Source of the DNA: Pelomonas sp047654785
GTDB taxonomy: Bacteria; Pseudomonadota; Gammaproteobacteria; Burkholderiales; Burkholderiaceae_C
NCBI RefSeq assembly: GCF_047654785.1
Contig: NZ_JASGKQ010000003.1
Coordinates: forward strand, 186,001-250,000
Direction of reading: 5' to 3'
DNA length: 64,000 nucleotides
Position 1 is the first letter of the stretch, and the number at the start of each line of letters is the position of its first letter. The notes beneath the pieces were generated by a model that was given only the letters and a program-made list of their open reading frames with translations, made no database searches and was not told the origin of the DNA. Of this stretch, positions 51,774 through 60,085 are shown piece after piece. The position numbers and the translations under genes are program-made.

Positions 51774-52535
51774 TTAGACGTCTTGTGTGTACTCGATGGA
51801 AGGTGGTCGAGAGTGGGAGATAAAATAAGGATTATCAAATCTGGTAGGGGTGACGAGATTCAAGATTATTCCGGATTTATGAGCGGCCACCATTAATCTG
51901 ATTTGATCTCGTACTGAGTGCCTTGAATACTCGGCCCACCAGGCATTATTGAAGGCTTCGACCGCAGGGGTGTGGCGGCGCAGGATCACGCAGGCTTCGG
52001 CCAAGCCCTGATCACTCGGGAAATTTTTGGCTTTGTAGGTGGCCACCTGTTCAGCGATGACGCGAGGATCGTCGAGGCCAAGCTCTATGCATTTCTGCGC
52101 CTCTTCGTAGATGCAATTGCGAACCCGGTGCTTGAAGATGGCCACGTCATGCTGGCTCAGCCACTCATCGACGAGTCGCTCTGCAGGAACCAGCAACTGC
52201 ATGTTGGCGTCCATCCACAGCGAGTATTCCGAACTAATATATTGATGAATCAGGATCTTGTGGATTCTAGAGTTCCGGCGACCGGAGAAGAAGAGCTTGC
52301 ATGCCTCGCGCAATTCCCACGTAATTGAGATCGTTGGCGCATCCACATAAGCAACGAATTCAGCGCTACCACGCTCCTGACTATCTAGTAGACTGTCTCT
52401 ATTGTTGATGCGTGCAGTCACCACGGAAATCTTGTCGCGCATGATTGTTAATTTGTAATATTGGTAGGTGTGTTGAAGTTTTTTCTGGTCGCTGATGCCA
52501 AGGCTACGGCGCAGCTGGCTCGTCAGGCGATCCAC
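51774..52535 (-). CDS. DUF616/TOD1-like putative glycosyltransferase
   Basis: The 253-residue cytoplasmic protein matches the DUF616 pattern: KLTIMRDKISVVTARIN near the start, HQYISSEYSLWMDANMQLL (with the D-x-N nucleotide-sugar type motif), DVAIFKHRVRNCIYEEAQKC and the ACVILRRHTPAVEAFNNAWW end. Bacterial members occur in polysaccharide and lipopolysaccharide loci. Its GC content is much lower than the chromosome average. It follows the small membrane protein gene by 17 bases, and the two are probably co-transcribed. Confidence 0.75.
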   Translation of the reverse strand: MDRLTSQLRRSLGISDQKKLQHTYQYYKLTIMRDKISVVTARINNRDSLLDSQERGSAEFVAYVDAPTISITWELREACKLFFSGRRNSRIHKILIHQYISSEYSLWMDANMQLLVPAERLVDEWLSQHDVAIFKHRVRNCIYEEAQKCIELGLDDPRVIAEQVATYKAKNFPSDQGLAEACVILRRHTPAVEAFNNAWWAEYSRHSVRDQIRLMVAAHKSGIILNLVTPTRFDNPYFISHSRPPSIEYTQDV

Positions 52536-52552
52536 CTGAGGCAGATTACTAA

Positions 52553-53053
52553 TCAGATCATCCGATACGAAGAACCTTGGTCTTCTTGAAATTTAACCCC
52601 ATCTTGCTGAAGCCTTTTCACAAGACGCTTCAAATACACCAGTGGGCCTGTGACACGAATGATGCCATCTCCGGAAACGTAAACTACAATATTATCAAAC
52701 TTCCAGTGGGGAAGGCCGCTGCGGCGCCCATCTGCATATTCCCCAGGCCTCACTTCAATTAATGGCGAGGAATTGCGAAAAAAGTAATTTATTTTGCCGC
52801 ACAACTCCGAACTGGCGCCGCTCAATGTCAACTCGACCATTGAGAAGTTTGTCATAAATAGACACGCGGCAGAAATTCCTGAGACAGTGCCAATAATTAT
52901 CGCCCTTATTTGGTAATTAAAAAAATATGCAACCAGGCCAACTAATGAAAGTACAACCACGAGATCCCGGGCTCGTCGCAACTGCCTAGGTGCTGTCAAC
53001 CACAGGAGTAAATTTACAGACAATCTTTTGTTGCTCAATGAAATAATGCTCAA
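52553..53053 (-). CDS. Small membrane protein, unknown
   Basis: The 166-residue protein starts with a TTG preceded by GGAGCGAGAA. Two adjacent hydrophobic stretches (DLVVVLSLVGLVAYFFN and IIIGTVSGISAACLFM) are followed by a ~100-residue soluble tail. The function is not recognised. Size and position next to a double-glycine peptide gene make an immunity role conceivable, but nothing in the sequence proves it. An IS element is inserted 20 bases before its start, so its original promoter may be cut off. Confidence 0.6.
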   Translation of the reverse strand: MSIISLSNKRLSVNLLLWLTAPRQLRRARDLVVVLSLVGLVAYFFNYQIRAIIIGTVSGISAACLFMTNFSMVELTLSGASSELCGKINYFFRNSSPLIEVRPGEYADGRRSGLPHWKFDNIVVYVSGDGIIRVTGPLVYLKRLVKRLQQDGVKFQEDQGSSYRMI

Positions 53054-53072
53054 TTCTCGCTCCGATCCAGTT

Positions 53073-54174
53073 TAGGACTTACGCAAAACGCATCAAAACC
53101 GAAGGACTTCGCAGCTCCTGGCGCATTCGCTCGGACAGCCAGCTGGTCTTGATCTGATACATCGAAGAGAGTTTTTCCTTGGCCACCGCCCGCAGCCGCA
53201 GCCAAACCAAGATCGCGCAGGCGATGTGGTTTCTCTGCATTCGCGCCTTGCGGCACTGACACTTCTCAACGCCCGTCAGCTGCTTGAGTTCTCGATGAAA
53301 CTGCTCGATCTTCCAGCGCAGCGCACACGCCTCTTGCGTGCCCTGCGTCGAATCTTGAGCCAGATCGTTCGTCACGATCCAATCCGTGCGGTGGGAAGAC
53401 ACCGTCACCCGGAAGAGCTTCACCTTGTAGTCCCTGGGGAATCCCTTGATCTTGATCAGCTTGCCGCGCTCAGCCTCTTGTGCCGTCCAGCACAAGCCGC
53501 TCACTGCCCGGTACGGCGTTTGGCCGGCGCTGTCATCGACCAGCCGGTTGGCCTTGATCGGGCAGTAAAAGCGTTTGCCCAGGCTGTCCACCAGCAGCAT
53601 CAGCTCCATCGTGGCGTACCAGGTGTCGAACAGCACCCGGGTGAAGGGCAGCGCTTTGTTGCCCGCAGCGCTGACCAACATGTCGCGCACGTGCTCCAGC
53701 TTGGTCTTGCCGTCCTGCTCGGGCGCAAACAATCGATAGTCGATGGGCCAATACTCGCCGGTGTCGGGGTTGACGTAGAGGCAGTTCACCAGGCCGATCC
53801 CTTTGATGATGCCGTGGGCATTGCCGCTGTACTGCCGGCGAACCAACTCGATCTGGTGCGAATGGCCCTTGTCGAGGATGGTGTCGTCAAACACGATGCA
53901 TCCCCGGGGGGATGGAACGATTTCACGCTGCGCATGCTCCCAAACCAAGCTGGCCGACAGCTTGTCGCCTTGCAGGTACCGCTTCACCGCATCGTGGCTG
54001 AATCCCTGGCCGTGATCCGCAAAGTTCGTCATGGTGAAATTGGTCTGGCTGGTCAGGATGAACTGGCAGTAGTCGATTCTTTTGATGGACAATTTGCATG
54101 CTGAGGTCGATGCGGCAAATTATCCAACAAATACCATGCAGGGTCTATTTATTTAAACGTTTGCGTAAGTCCTA
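53073..54174 (-). mobile_element. Complete insertion sequence, 1102 bp (copy A)
   Basis: It is bounded by 15-bp perfect inverted repeats TAGGACTTACGCAAA (53073-53087 and 54160-54174) and flanked by the direct 5-bp target duplication CAGTT (53068-53072, 54175-54179). It carries one transposase gene on the minus strand. The intact duplication shows simple, probably recent transposition. A second copy with the same length lies at 57681-58782. Confidence 0.93.
53079..54092 (-). CDS. DDE transposase of copy A (IS4/IS701-type superfamily)
   Basis: The 337-residue transposase has the DDE pattern: first Asp in CIVFDDTILDKGHSHQIEL, second in RVLFDTWYATMELMLLV, and Glu in ALRWKIEQFHRELKQLTG near residue 270. 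The FDDT...DK signature suits IS701-like enzymes, but the 5-bp target duplication is not the classical IS701 type, so the family is left open. The gene ends inside the terminal repeat. Confidence 0.92.
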   Translation of the reverse strand: MSIKRIDYCQFILTSQTNFTMTNFADHGQGFSHDAVKRYLQGDKLSASLVWEHAQREIVPSPRGCIVFDDTILDKGHSHQIELVRRQYSGNAHGIIKGIGLVNCLYVNPDTGEYWPIDYRLFAPEQDGKTKLEHVRDMLVSAAGNKALPFTRVLFDTWYATMELMLLVDSLGKRFYCPIKANRLVDDSAGQTPYRAVSGLCWTAQEAERGKLIKIKGFPRDYKVKLFRVTVSSHRTDWIVTNDLAQDSTQGTQEACALRWKIEQFHRELKQLTGVEKCQCRKARMQRNHIACAILVWLRLRAVAKEKLSSMYQIKTSWLSERMRQELRSPSVLMRFA

Positions 54175-54187
54175 CAGTTGTTTAAAA

Positions 54188-54210
54188 ACCTCCATTCGCT
54201 GAATGGAGGT
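54188..54210 (-). terminator. Rho-independent terminator after the double-glycine peptide gene
   Basis: A perfect 10-bp stem, ACCTCCATTC/GAATGGAGGT, with a 3-base loop is followed on the minus strand by TTTTTAAA. It lies 11 bases after the stop of the leader-peptide gene and between it and the IS. Confidence 0.85.
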
Positions 54211-54221
54211 GTCAATAAGCC

Positions 54222-54611
54222 TTACGGCGTCACCGTTCCCATCATGCTTCGCAAATCCTCCTCGCTTTGCTCAGGCGTGCGGGTGTTGGCCAGTTCTTGC
54301 GCAAGCCACAATCCCATTGTGGCAGCACCAGCGGCAATGAGGAGCACCGCAATGCCAGGTGAAAGGGCAACGCCTCCCGCACCAACAAGGAATGCGGAGA
54401 TTACCTCCGTTGTGGTCCATGTGAGTGCGCCAGCAGCAAAACTTCCCACAAACTCGTCTGCTAGGTTTTTTGGCATATCAGCCGCTATGCCTTCTACGAC
54501 GACTCTATCGCACTCAGCGATGCCATCTTCACCATAAGGGCACGTGTATGATTCGTCGCCTTCGTAGCCTCCAGCCACAAAACAAATTTCTCCTTGGGAA
54601 ATCAGTCTCAT
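54222..54611 (-). CDS. Double-glycine leader protein (bacteriocin-like export substrate)
   Basis: The 129-residue protein starts at 54611 after a strong GGAGGATAGA site. Residues 1-15 (MRLISQGEICFVAGG) are a classical double-glycine leader, with hydrophobic residues and Glu at the usual spacing from GG. The mature ~114 residues begin YEGDESYTCPYGEDG and contain an acidic, Cys-bearing front part and two hydrophobic segments (GALTWTTTEVISAFLVGAGG and SPGIAVLLIAAGAATMGLWLA). This layout is that of class II bacteriocins or microcins that insert in membranes. A C39 exporter fragment lies upstream in the same locus. Cleavage after GG is inferred. Confidence 0.8.
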   Translation of the reverse strand: MRLISQGEICFVAGGYEGDESYTCPYGEDGIAECDRVVVEGIAADMPKNLADEFVGSFAAGALTWTTTEVISAFLVGAGGVALSPGIAVLLIAAGAATMGLWLAQELANTRTPEQSEEDLRSMMGTVTP

Positions 54612-55008
54612 TCTATCCTCCAAAAGAGCTATTGATTGGCTAGCTCGTTGCCATTTCACCCGAATCCATCGGCTATGCGATGGATTCAAGAAAATATATT
54701 TTTGCCATGCGCTAGAATGTTGCGTCGGAAATCAAGTCGCTATATCGTTCTGGCACGGTGGCGGCGATTGTATGAAGTAACCTTGATGTCAACGTGTCAG
54801 GAAAAGGAGGTCGAGCCGCTCAAAAATTATGCGGAAAATGTCTCACATCAGACAATATTACTTAATTTTTAAGCAGCTTTCGTTCGTGGTTTACCTTCAT
54901 GCAATTGCCCTGATTCCCGGCCGCTCCCGACCTCGACCCACACTCCGTCAAGCCCCATCCCAGCGTCGTCTACAAGGGGTGACGGGGCTTAAGTTCGGTG
55001 GACTGCCG
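54612..55008. other. AT-rich intergenic region
   Basis: These 397 bases separate the TraB-like gene from the double-glycine gene. The part near 54680-54860 is AT-rich and could hold the promoter of the peptide gene. The part at 54905-55020 is GC-rich and unlike its surroundings, perhaps debris of an insertion. Short open frames on the plus strand lack ribosome-binding sites and protein-like composition. Confidence 0.5.
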
Positions 55009-55673
55009 CTAGGGGGAGGGAATTACATGAAAGCCTTTAGCTTGAAGTAGCGCTAAAACACCATTTGGACCATGAAGATGAAGGGCGCCGAACATAACAA
55101 ATATCGATCCATTATCCAATTTCGAATGGCGCTGTTCCAGTACGGAGACAAAGGCTTCGTTGCGCATATTGAGAAGTCTCAAAAACGCGTTCTTATAGTC
55201 CTCGCTGAAGCTGATCAGATCAAGCATGTGCGCGTACCCTTCTTTCGTGTCTCGGCGGCGAATACTCCTGTTCATCAACTCCGTGTGGCGCATAGCCTTC
55301 TCATCAGCAACATCGTCAAGTCTATTCTTGGCGGCATCGAGAGCCAGCGCGCGCATTTCACCCGCTAACAACTTTTCGCACGTAGAGCGCATTCCATTCG
55401 GCTCGAACTCAAAAATAGCCTGACCGCTAGTCTTCGCCTCCTTCAGAAATTCCTCTTCCCATGAAACTCCCGATTTATGACCTGAGGACAGTACGAGTGA
55501 GCCTCCTCCCGTCGGCAATAGAAGCATGCTGAAGCTACATGTATTCAGTTCGCCAAGAGTCCGGGCCGTCATCGATGCCTTACCGTTAAGCTTCTTGGTC
55601 CACGCAAGTCGAACGGTTTCCAACTCGCTTTCGCTGAGAAAGTTTTTCATAGCAAGTGACTTGCCTTCTCTTA

Positions 55674-56519
55674 GAGCGTGTTTACGATCTCATTTCCTCC
55701 GACAATTGTTGGGTGAAGAGGAAGCCGTACCCAAGCGACATCAGTCGAGAGAAGTTTGCCGAGATCGAGCCGCTGCTGCGCAGCGTTCGGCGCAGCACCA
55801 AGCCGATCAAGGTCGATCTGTACGAGGTGTTCTGCGCAGTGCTGTACCTGCTGCACACGGGTTGCCAATGGCGCTATCTGCCGCCGCAGTTCCCGAAGTG
55901 GCCCAGCGTCTATGCGTACTGGCGCAAATGGAGCGAGCCTGACCAGCACGGAGTGAGCGTGCTGGAGCAGGCTTTAAAAAAATCAGGTTGGCGCGGCCCG
56001 CGAGAGACAGGGGCGCAACGCCTGCAGCGCGTTCTTGATCGTGGACGCGCAGAGCGTGAAGAACACGGACACGGCGGGGTTCAAGGGCTATGACGCAGGC
56101 AAGAAGGTCTCGGGGATCAAGCGCCACATTGCGGTGGACACCCAGGGGCTTCCCCATGCCGTGGCGATCACGACGGCCGAAGTGACGGACCGCAAAGGAG
56201 CGCTGGCGGCATTCAAGCGCTGCAAGCCGTCGCTGGGACGGGTGCAAAGCGTGCTGACGGACAGCGGCTACACAGGCCAGCCCTTCGCGCAAGGCGTCAA
56301 GGACATCCTGGGTGAGCACGTGACGGTGCAGATCGCCAAGCGAAGCGAGTTGCACACCTTCAAGGTCATGCCCAAGCGCTGGGTTGTCGAGCGCAGCTTT
56401 GCCTGGTTGGAGAAAAACCGCAGACTGTGGAAGAACTGCGAGCGTTGGCTCAACACCAGCTTGCAGTTCGTCCATTTGGCGTTTCTGGCTCTGCTACTCA
56501 GGAGATCGTCAACACGCTC
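55674..56519 (+). mobile_element. IS5-family insertion sequence, 846 bp
   Basis: The ends are 18-bp inverted repeats GAGCGTGTTTACGATCTC and GAGATCGTCAACACGCTC (one mismatch), flanked by the 3-bp duplication TTA (55671-55673, 56520-56522), as in the IS1031/IS427 side of the IS5 family. It is inserted inside the TraB/GumN-like gene on the opposite strand. Confidence 0.92.
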
Positions 56520-56523
56520 TTAG
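55713..56523 (+). pseudogene. IS5-family transposase in two frames
   Basis: The first frame (from a GTG at 55713) encodes KRKPYPSDISREKFAEIEPL and HTGCQWRYLPPQFPKWPSVY. The second, starting near 56032, encodes LIVDAQSVKNTDTAGFKGYD with the first Asp, VLTDSGYTGQPFA with the second, and VVERSFAWLEKNRRL with the Glu. The frames meet near the A7 tract at 55976-55982, where a +1 shift restores QVGAARERQGRNACSAF. Some IS5 relatives use programmed frameshifting, and a one-base mutation is equally possible. The stop codon uses a base of the target duplication. Confidence 0.8.
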
Positions 56524-56770
56524 ATCTCGCACAGTGCGGTTTGCACGGGCAGGATCGGTCATGTCGGCTTCTACGATAACCACCTTGGATTCTGCAAAGT
56601 GCTCTCTCGTCTTAGTAGAGGGGGCATCCATGGACGGCCCATGTGAGATGCCATTCAGCAATAATCGGACGCCATTTTTTTCAGCGACATAGCTAACCGC
56701 AGATAATTTTTCAGCGCTAGCGTCTGTCACGCGTAGGATTCCTAGCAAAATAATTCCAAAAAACGCACAC

Positions 56771-57255
56771 CTATTTGCAATCATTGCGAAGCTCTCCATG
56801 ATCTTTAAAACGCCACAGCCCGTCGGTTTTTTCAAAAATGAAATATTCTTTCCATTGATTCTTGCCAAGGAGATCGGCATAAGCAGCTGAAAAAGATAAT
56901 ATATTATTGCCGCAAACTCGCCATTCGCTGATCTTCGAAATTGAGTATCTCTTCTTTTCGTTGCGAAGGGGGGCATGCGAAGCGCACCTCGACCATGCTT
57001 CGTCACCAACTCTTCTTCAACTGCTGGTGGCAACGTTGCAAACGTTATGCCGACAAGCAAACGCATGATGGGTGTAATCGCATCCTTGATCACTCGCGCT
57101 TCGTGAGGCGTTAAAATTGATGAAGCGTCAATCGCTTGCTTCGACTTTTTGTATGGCTCTTCCTTTATGAATCCAAGGTCTAAAGTTTGAGCCCCCGAAA
57201 ATTGGTTGACATAAAGAAGATTGATTAGCAAAGCGACTCTTAATGGAAATATCAT
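56771..57255 (-). pseudogene. Secreted protein of unknown function, frameshifted
   Basis: The 5' half (from ATG at 57255) encodes a signal peptide (MIFPLRVALLINLLYVNQFSGA) and ...LTPHEARVIKDAITPIMRLL. After about position 57010 the same frame loses protein-like character. The frame one base over instead reads GDEAWSRCASHAPLRNEKKR, YSISKISEWRVCGNN, KNQWKEYFIFEKTDGLWRFK and DHGELRNDCK, then a stop at 56771, just overlapping the TraB-like start. One lost base in a TTGGGTGAC-type run would explain it. The domain is unrecognised. Confidence 0.65.
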
Positions 57256-57291
57256 GACGCACCCAATCCAAGTTTAGAGAGAATGAATCAA

Positions 57292-57312
57292 AGCGAGGCG
57301 GAAGGCCTCGCT
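57292..57312 (-). terminator. Terminator after the phospholipase-like gene
   Basis: An 8-bp perfect stem, AGCGAGGC/GCCTCGCT, with a 5-base loop is followed on the minus strand by TTGATTCATTC. It lies 22 bases after the stop of the gene at 57334. Confidence 0.55.
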
Positions 57313-57333
57313 CTGCTTTATGCAGTCTTCAGA

Positions 57334-57680
57334 TCAGGGAATTCCATTGGCAGGATCATAAGGGGGATGATTGGGGTTGCCTTCGTAGAATAGCCAACCA
57401 AATAGACTAACTCCCATATAGTAGATTTCTGCGAGAGCGTGGCAAACAGCTGAGTCGTTGTAGTTCGCCTCGCAAATAGCATGCAAATCAGCGCGGAACT
57501 GGAGATCTGCTTCTTCCCTAGTCATCGTTGTGTCTCGGCTATAATTTTCGTCATGCGCCATGCATGCTGAGGCAAAGTCATAGCCTAGGGGACTGTCTGG
57601 CACGCCAGTACAGTAATCCCTGGGTTCTGGTTCTGGTTCGGTGCAAATGGGGTCTCCCTCATTTCCTCCTGCAACAAAGA
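57334..57680 (-). pseudogene. Double-glycine protein with phospholipase A2-like domain, 5' end cut by IS
   Basis: The remaining frame begins right at the IS end with IFVAGGNEGDPICTEPEPEP. FVAGG is the end of a double-glycine leader, matching the intact leader at 54611 (CFVAGGYEGD). The mature part carries DYCTGVPDSPLGYDFASACM, AHDENYS and EEADLQFRADLHAICEAN, the pattern of bacterial/fungal phospholipase A2 with the catalytic His-Asp pair (C-x2-HD-x2-Y) and following cysteines. It would be an exported lipase-type toxin or effector. The start codon and first ~10 leader residues are gone, replaced by IS copy B. Confidence 0.75.
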
Positions 57681-58782
57681 TAGGACTTACGCAAAACGCA
57701 TCAAAACCGAAGGACTTCGCAGCTCCTGGCGCATCCGCTCGGAAAGCCAACTGGTCTTGATCTGATACATCGAAGAGAGTTTTTCCTTGGCCACCGCCCG
57801 CAGCCGCAGCCAAACCAAGATCGCGCAGGCGATGTGGTTTCTCTGCATTCGCGCCTTGCGGCACTGACACTTCTCAACGCCCGTCAGCTGCTTGAGTTCT
57901 CGATGAAACTGCTCGATCTTCCAGCGCAGCGCACACGCCTTTTGCGTGCCCTGCGTCGAATCTTGAGCCAGATCGTTCGTCACGACCCAATCCGTGCGGT
58001 GGGAAGACACCGTCACCCGGAAGAGCTTCACCTTGTAGTCCCTGGGGAATCCCTTGATCTTGATCAGCTTGCCGCGCTCAGCCTCTTGTGCCGTCCAGCA
58101 CAAGCCGCTCACTGCCCGGTACGGCGTTTGGCCGGCGCTGTCATCGACCAGCCGGTTGGCCTTGATCGGGCAGTAAAAGCGTCTGCCCAGGCTGTCCACC
58201 AGCAGCATCAGCTCCATCGTGGCGTACCAGGTGTCGAACAGCACCCGGGTGAAGGGCAGTGCTTTGTTGCCCGCAGCGCTGACCAACATGTCGCGCACGT
58301 GCTCCAGCTTGGTCTTGCCGTCCTGCTCGGGCGCAAACAATCGATAGTCGATGGGCCAATACTCGCCGGTGTCGGGGTTGACGTAGAGGCAGTTCACCAG
58401 GCCGATCCCTTTGATGATGCCGTGGGCATTGCCGCTGTACTGCCGGCGAACCAACTCGATCTGGTGCGAATGGCCTTTGTCGAGGATGGTGTCGTCAAAC
58501 ACGATGCATCCCCGGGGGGATGGAACGATGTCACGCTGCGCATGCTCCCAAACCAAGCTGGCCGACAGCTTGTCGCCTTGCAGGTATCGCTTCACCGCAT
58601 CGTGGCTGAATCCCTGGCCGTGATCCGCAAAGTTCGTCATGGTGAAATTGGTCTGGCTGGTCAGGATGAACTGGCAGTAGTCGATTCTTTTGATGGACAA
58701 TTTGCATGCTGAGGTCGATGCGGCACATTATCCAACAAATACCCTGCGGGGTCTATTAATTTAAACATTTGCGTAAGTCCTA
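57681..58782 (-). mobile_element. Complete insertion sequence, 1102 bp (copy B)
   Basis: It has the same ends and length as copy A (TAGGACTTACGCAAA at 57681-57695, inverted at 58768-58782). It differs in flanks: there is no 5-bp direct duplication. Instead CAACAAAGA (left) and TCTTTGTTG (right) are inverted repeats. Its two sides belong to different genes, the phospholipase-like gene and the exporter gene, which points to a rearrangement through IS copies. Confidence 0.92.
57687..58700 (-). CDS. DDE transposase of copy B
   Basis: The 337-residue enzyme is almost identical to the copy A transposase; I see four substitutions (E/D, K/R, I/V and E/K at scattered places). All three catalytic acids are present (FDDTILDK, LFDTWYAT, WKIEQFHRE). 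The near identity indicates recent multiplication within this island. Confidence 0.92.
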   Translation of the reverse strand: MSIKRIDYCQFILTSQTNFTMTNFADHGQGFSHDAVKRYLQGDKLSASLVWEHAQRDIVPSPRGCIVFDDTILDKGHSHQIELVRRQYSGNAHGIIKGIGLVNCLYVNPDTGEYWPIDYRLFAPEQDGKTKLEHVRDMLVSAAGNKALPFTRVLFDTWYATMELMLLVDSLGRRFYCPIKANRLVDDSAGQTPYRAVSGLCWTAQEAERGKLIKIKGFPRDYKVKLFRVTVSSHRTDWVVTNDLAQDSTQGTQKACALRWKIEQFHRELKQLTGVEKCQCRKARMQRNHIACAILVWLRLRAVAKEKLSSMYQIKTSWLSERMRQELRSPSVLMRFA

Positions 58783-60085
58783 TCTTTGTTGAAGAGCCGG
58801 ACGGCCTGAATACCCCTAACCGTTTCCAGGAACATGGTTTGTTGCCGCGCATCGGCGACCACCTCACTCTCGGTAGCCGCCATCAAGCTGGCATAGAGAG
58901 CTCCGCGCAGAAGCAAATACAGCACCAGGGCGAGCAGGGTAATCCCCGATAGCATCGGGCTGTAAATGAACATCATTACGCCGGTTCCTATCGCCAGCAA
59001 ACCATCCAGAACGCTGCCGATGAATCCATTGGTCAACGTGGATTGCACCGTGTGGATGGAATTAAACCTCGATACCACGTCTCCCACATGGCGCTTTTCA
59101 AAGTAGCTGACGGGCAACTTCAGCAAATGCGAAAAAAGATTGGCCAGCCATTGAACATTCATAGTCGCGCTCATGACCACCAACGCCCAACTTCTGATTA
59201 GATCAATGGCTGCCGAAGTCAGTTTGACCAAGCCAAAGCCCACCGCCAGCGTGATGAGCAGGTGGACATCGCTGGTGGTAATGGCCTGGTCAACGATCAA
59301 CTGATTGAAGAAGGGGCTGATCAGGACGAAGCCTTCCATGACGATGGCCAGCAACAAGATCTGCGCCAGCGAACGCTTCAGGCCGACCACCTTGCCCAGC
59401 AATTGACTCAGCCGGATCGTTTGGCGTTCGACCTTCGGCGTGAATGCCGCCATGGGCCGCAATTCGAGGGCGACGCCGGTGAAATATTTGGACACCTCTT
59501 CAAAGCGATATGTGCGTTCCCCTCTGGCCCATCCCATTACACACATCTCATAGCGCCATCCGAGCGAAGCGCAAGCCTTGAACGAATACGGTGATGTCGC
59601 GCAAGCCCAGCCACAGCGTCTTGGCACCGGGCTGGCCGTCGCCCTTGCGCCCGAGGAAGCCGCCGAGTTGGGCGATCAGGCGCACCACGGTGTTCAGTGG
59701 CGGGGCACTCTTGGGTGGCTTCTTCTTGTTCAGCACGAAGGCCGCCTGCCATTCTTCGACCTCGAACAGCAGATCGGCCGGCAGCTCTGGCAAGCTGCGG
59801 CCCAGCCGCATCAGCCGGTTGATGCGCCAGGCCACGACCATGTACAACGCCAGCGCCACCTCAATGCGATCGACATGGCTCAACTGCAGCGCCTCCACGC
59901 GGCAGCCTTCCTTCAGGATCAGGAAGAACAGCTCGATCTCCCAGCGTGCGCGGTACCAGTCGATCAGTTCGACCGCCTGCTCCAGCGTGTGCGCCGGCCG
60001 ATTGTCACCGACCGCCGTAATGGAGCCACCGATGTCCGCCGTATTGGAGCCAGCAACAGGTGGGTAAAACGGGGGTCCCGAGGGG

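Larger units (their letters stand above)
55009..56784 (-). pseudogene. TraB/GumN-family protein gene interrupted by an IS5 element
   Basis: The gene begins at 56784 (ATG after GGAGAGC) and ends at 55009, with an IS5 element at 55674-56519 in between. Joining 56784-56520 to 55670-55009 gives an uninterrupted 308-residue protein. It has a signal peptide (MIANRCAFFGIILLGILRVTDASA) and both GxxH motifs of the TraB/PrgY/Tiki clan (LLLNGISHGPSMDA near residue 48; FVMFGALHLHGPNGVLALLQ near the C terminus), with the conserved Glu in VVIVEADM between them. Members are implicated in peptide inactivation or metalloproteolysis. As it stands the gene is broken. Confidence 0.85.

Noticed and set aside
54636..55050. 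Two short plus-strand open frames in the AT-rich gap
   Set aside because: They have no ribosome-binding site, no protein-like composition, and overlap the likely promoter region of the minus-strand genes.
57681..57870. An N-terminal extension of the phospholipase-like gene reading into the IS
   Set aside because: The extra residues are the transposase 3' region read in another frame. The real gene is simply truncated at the IS edge.
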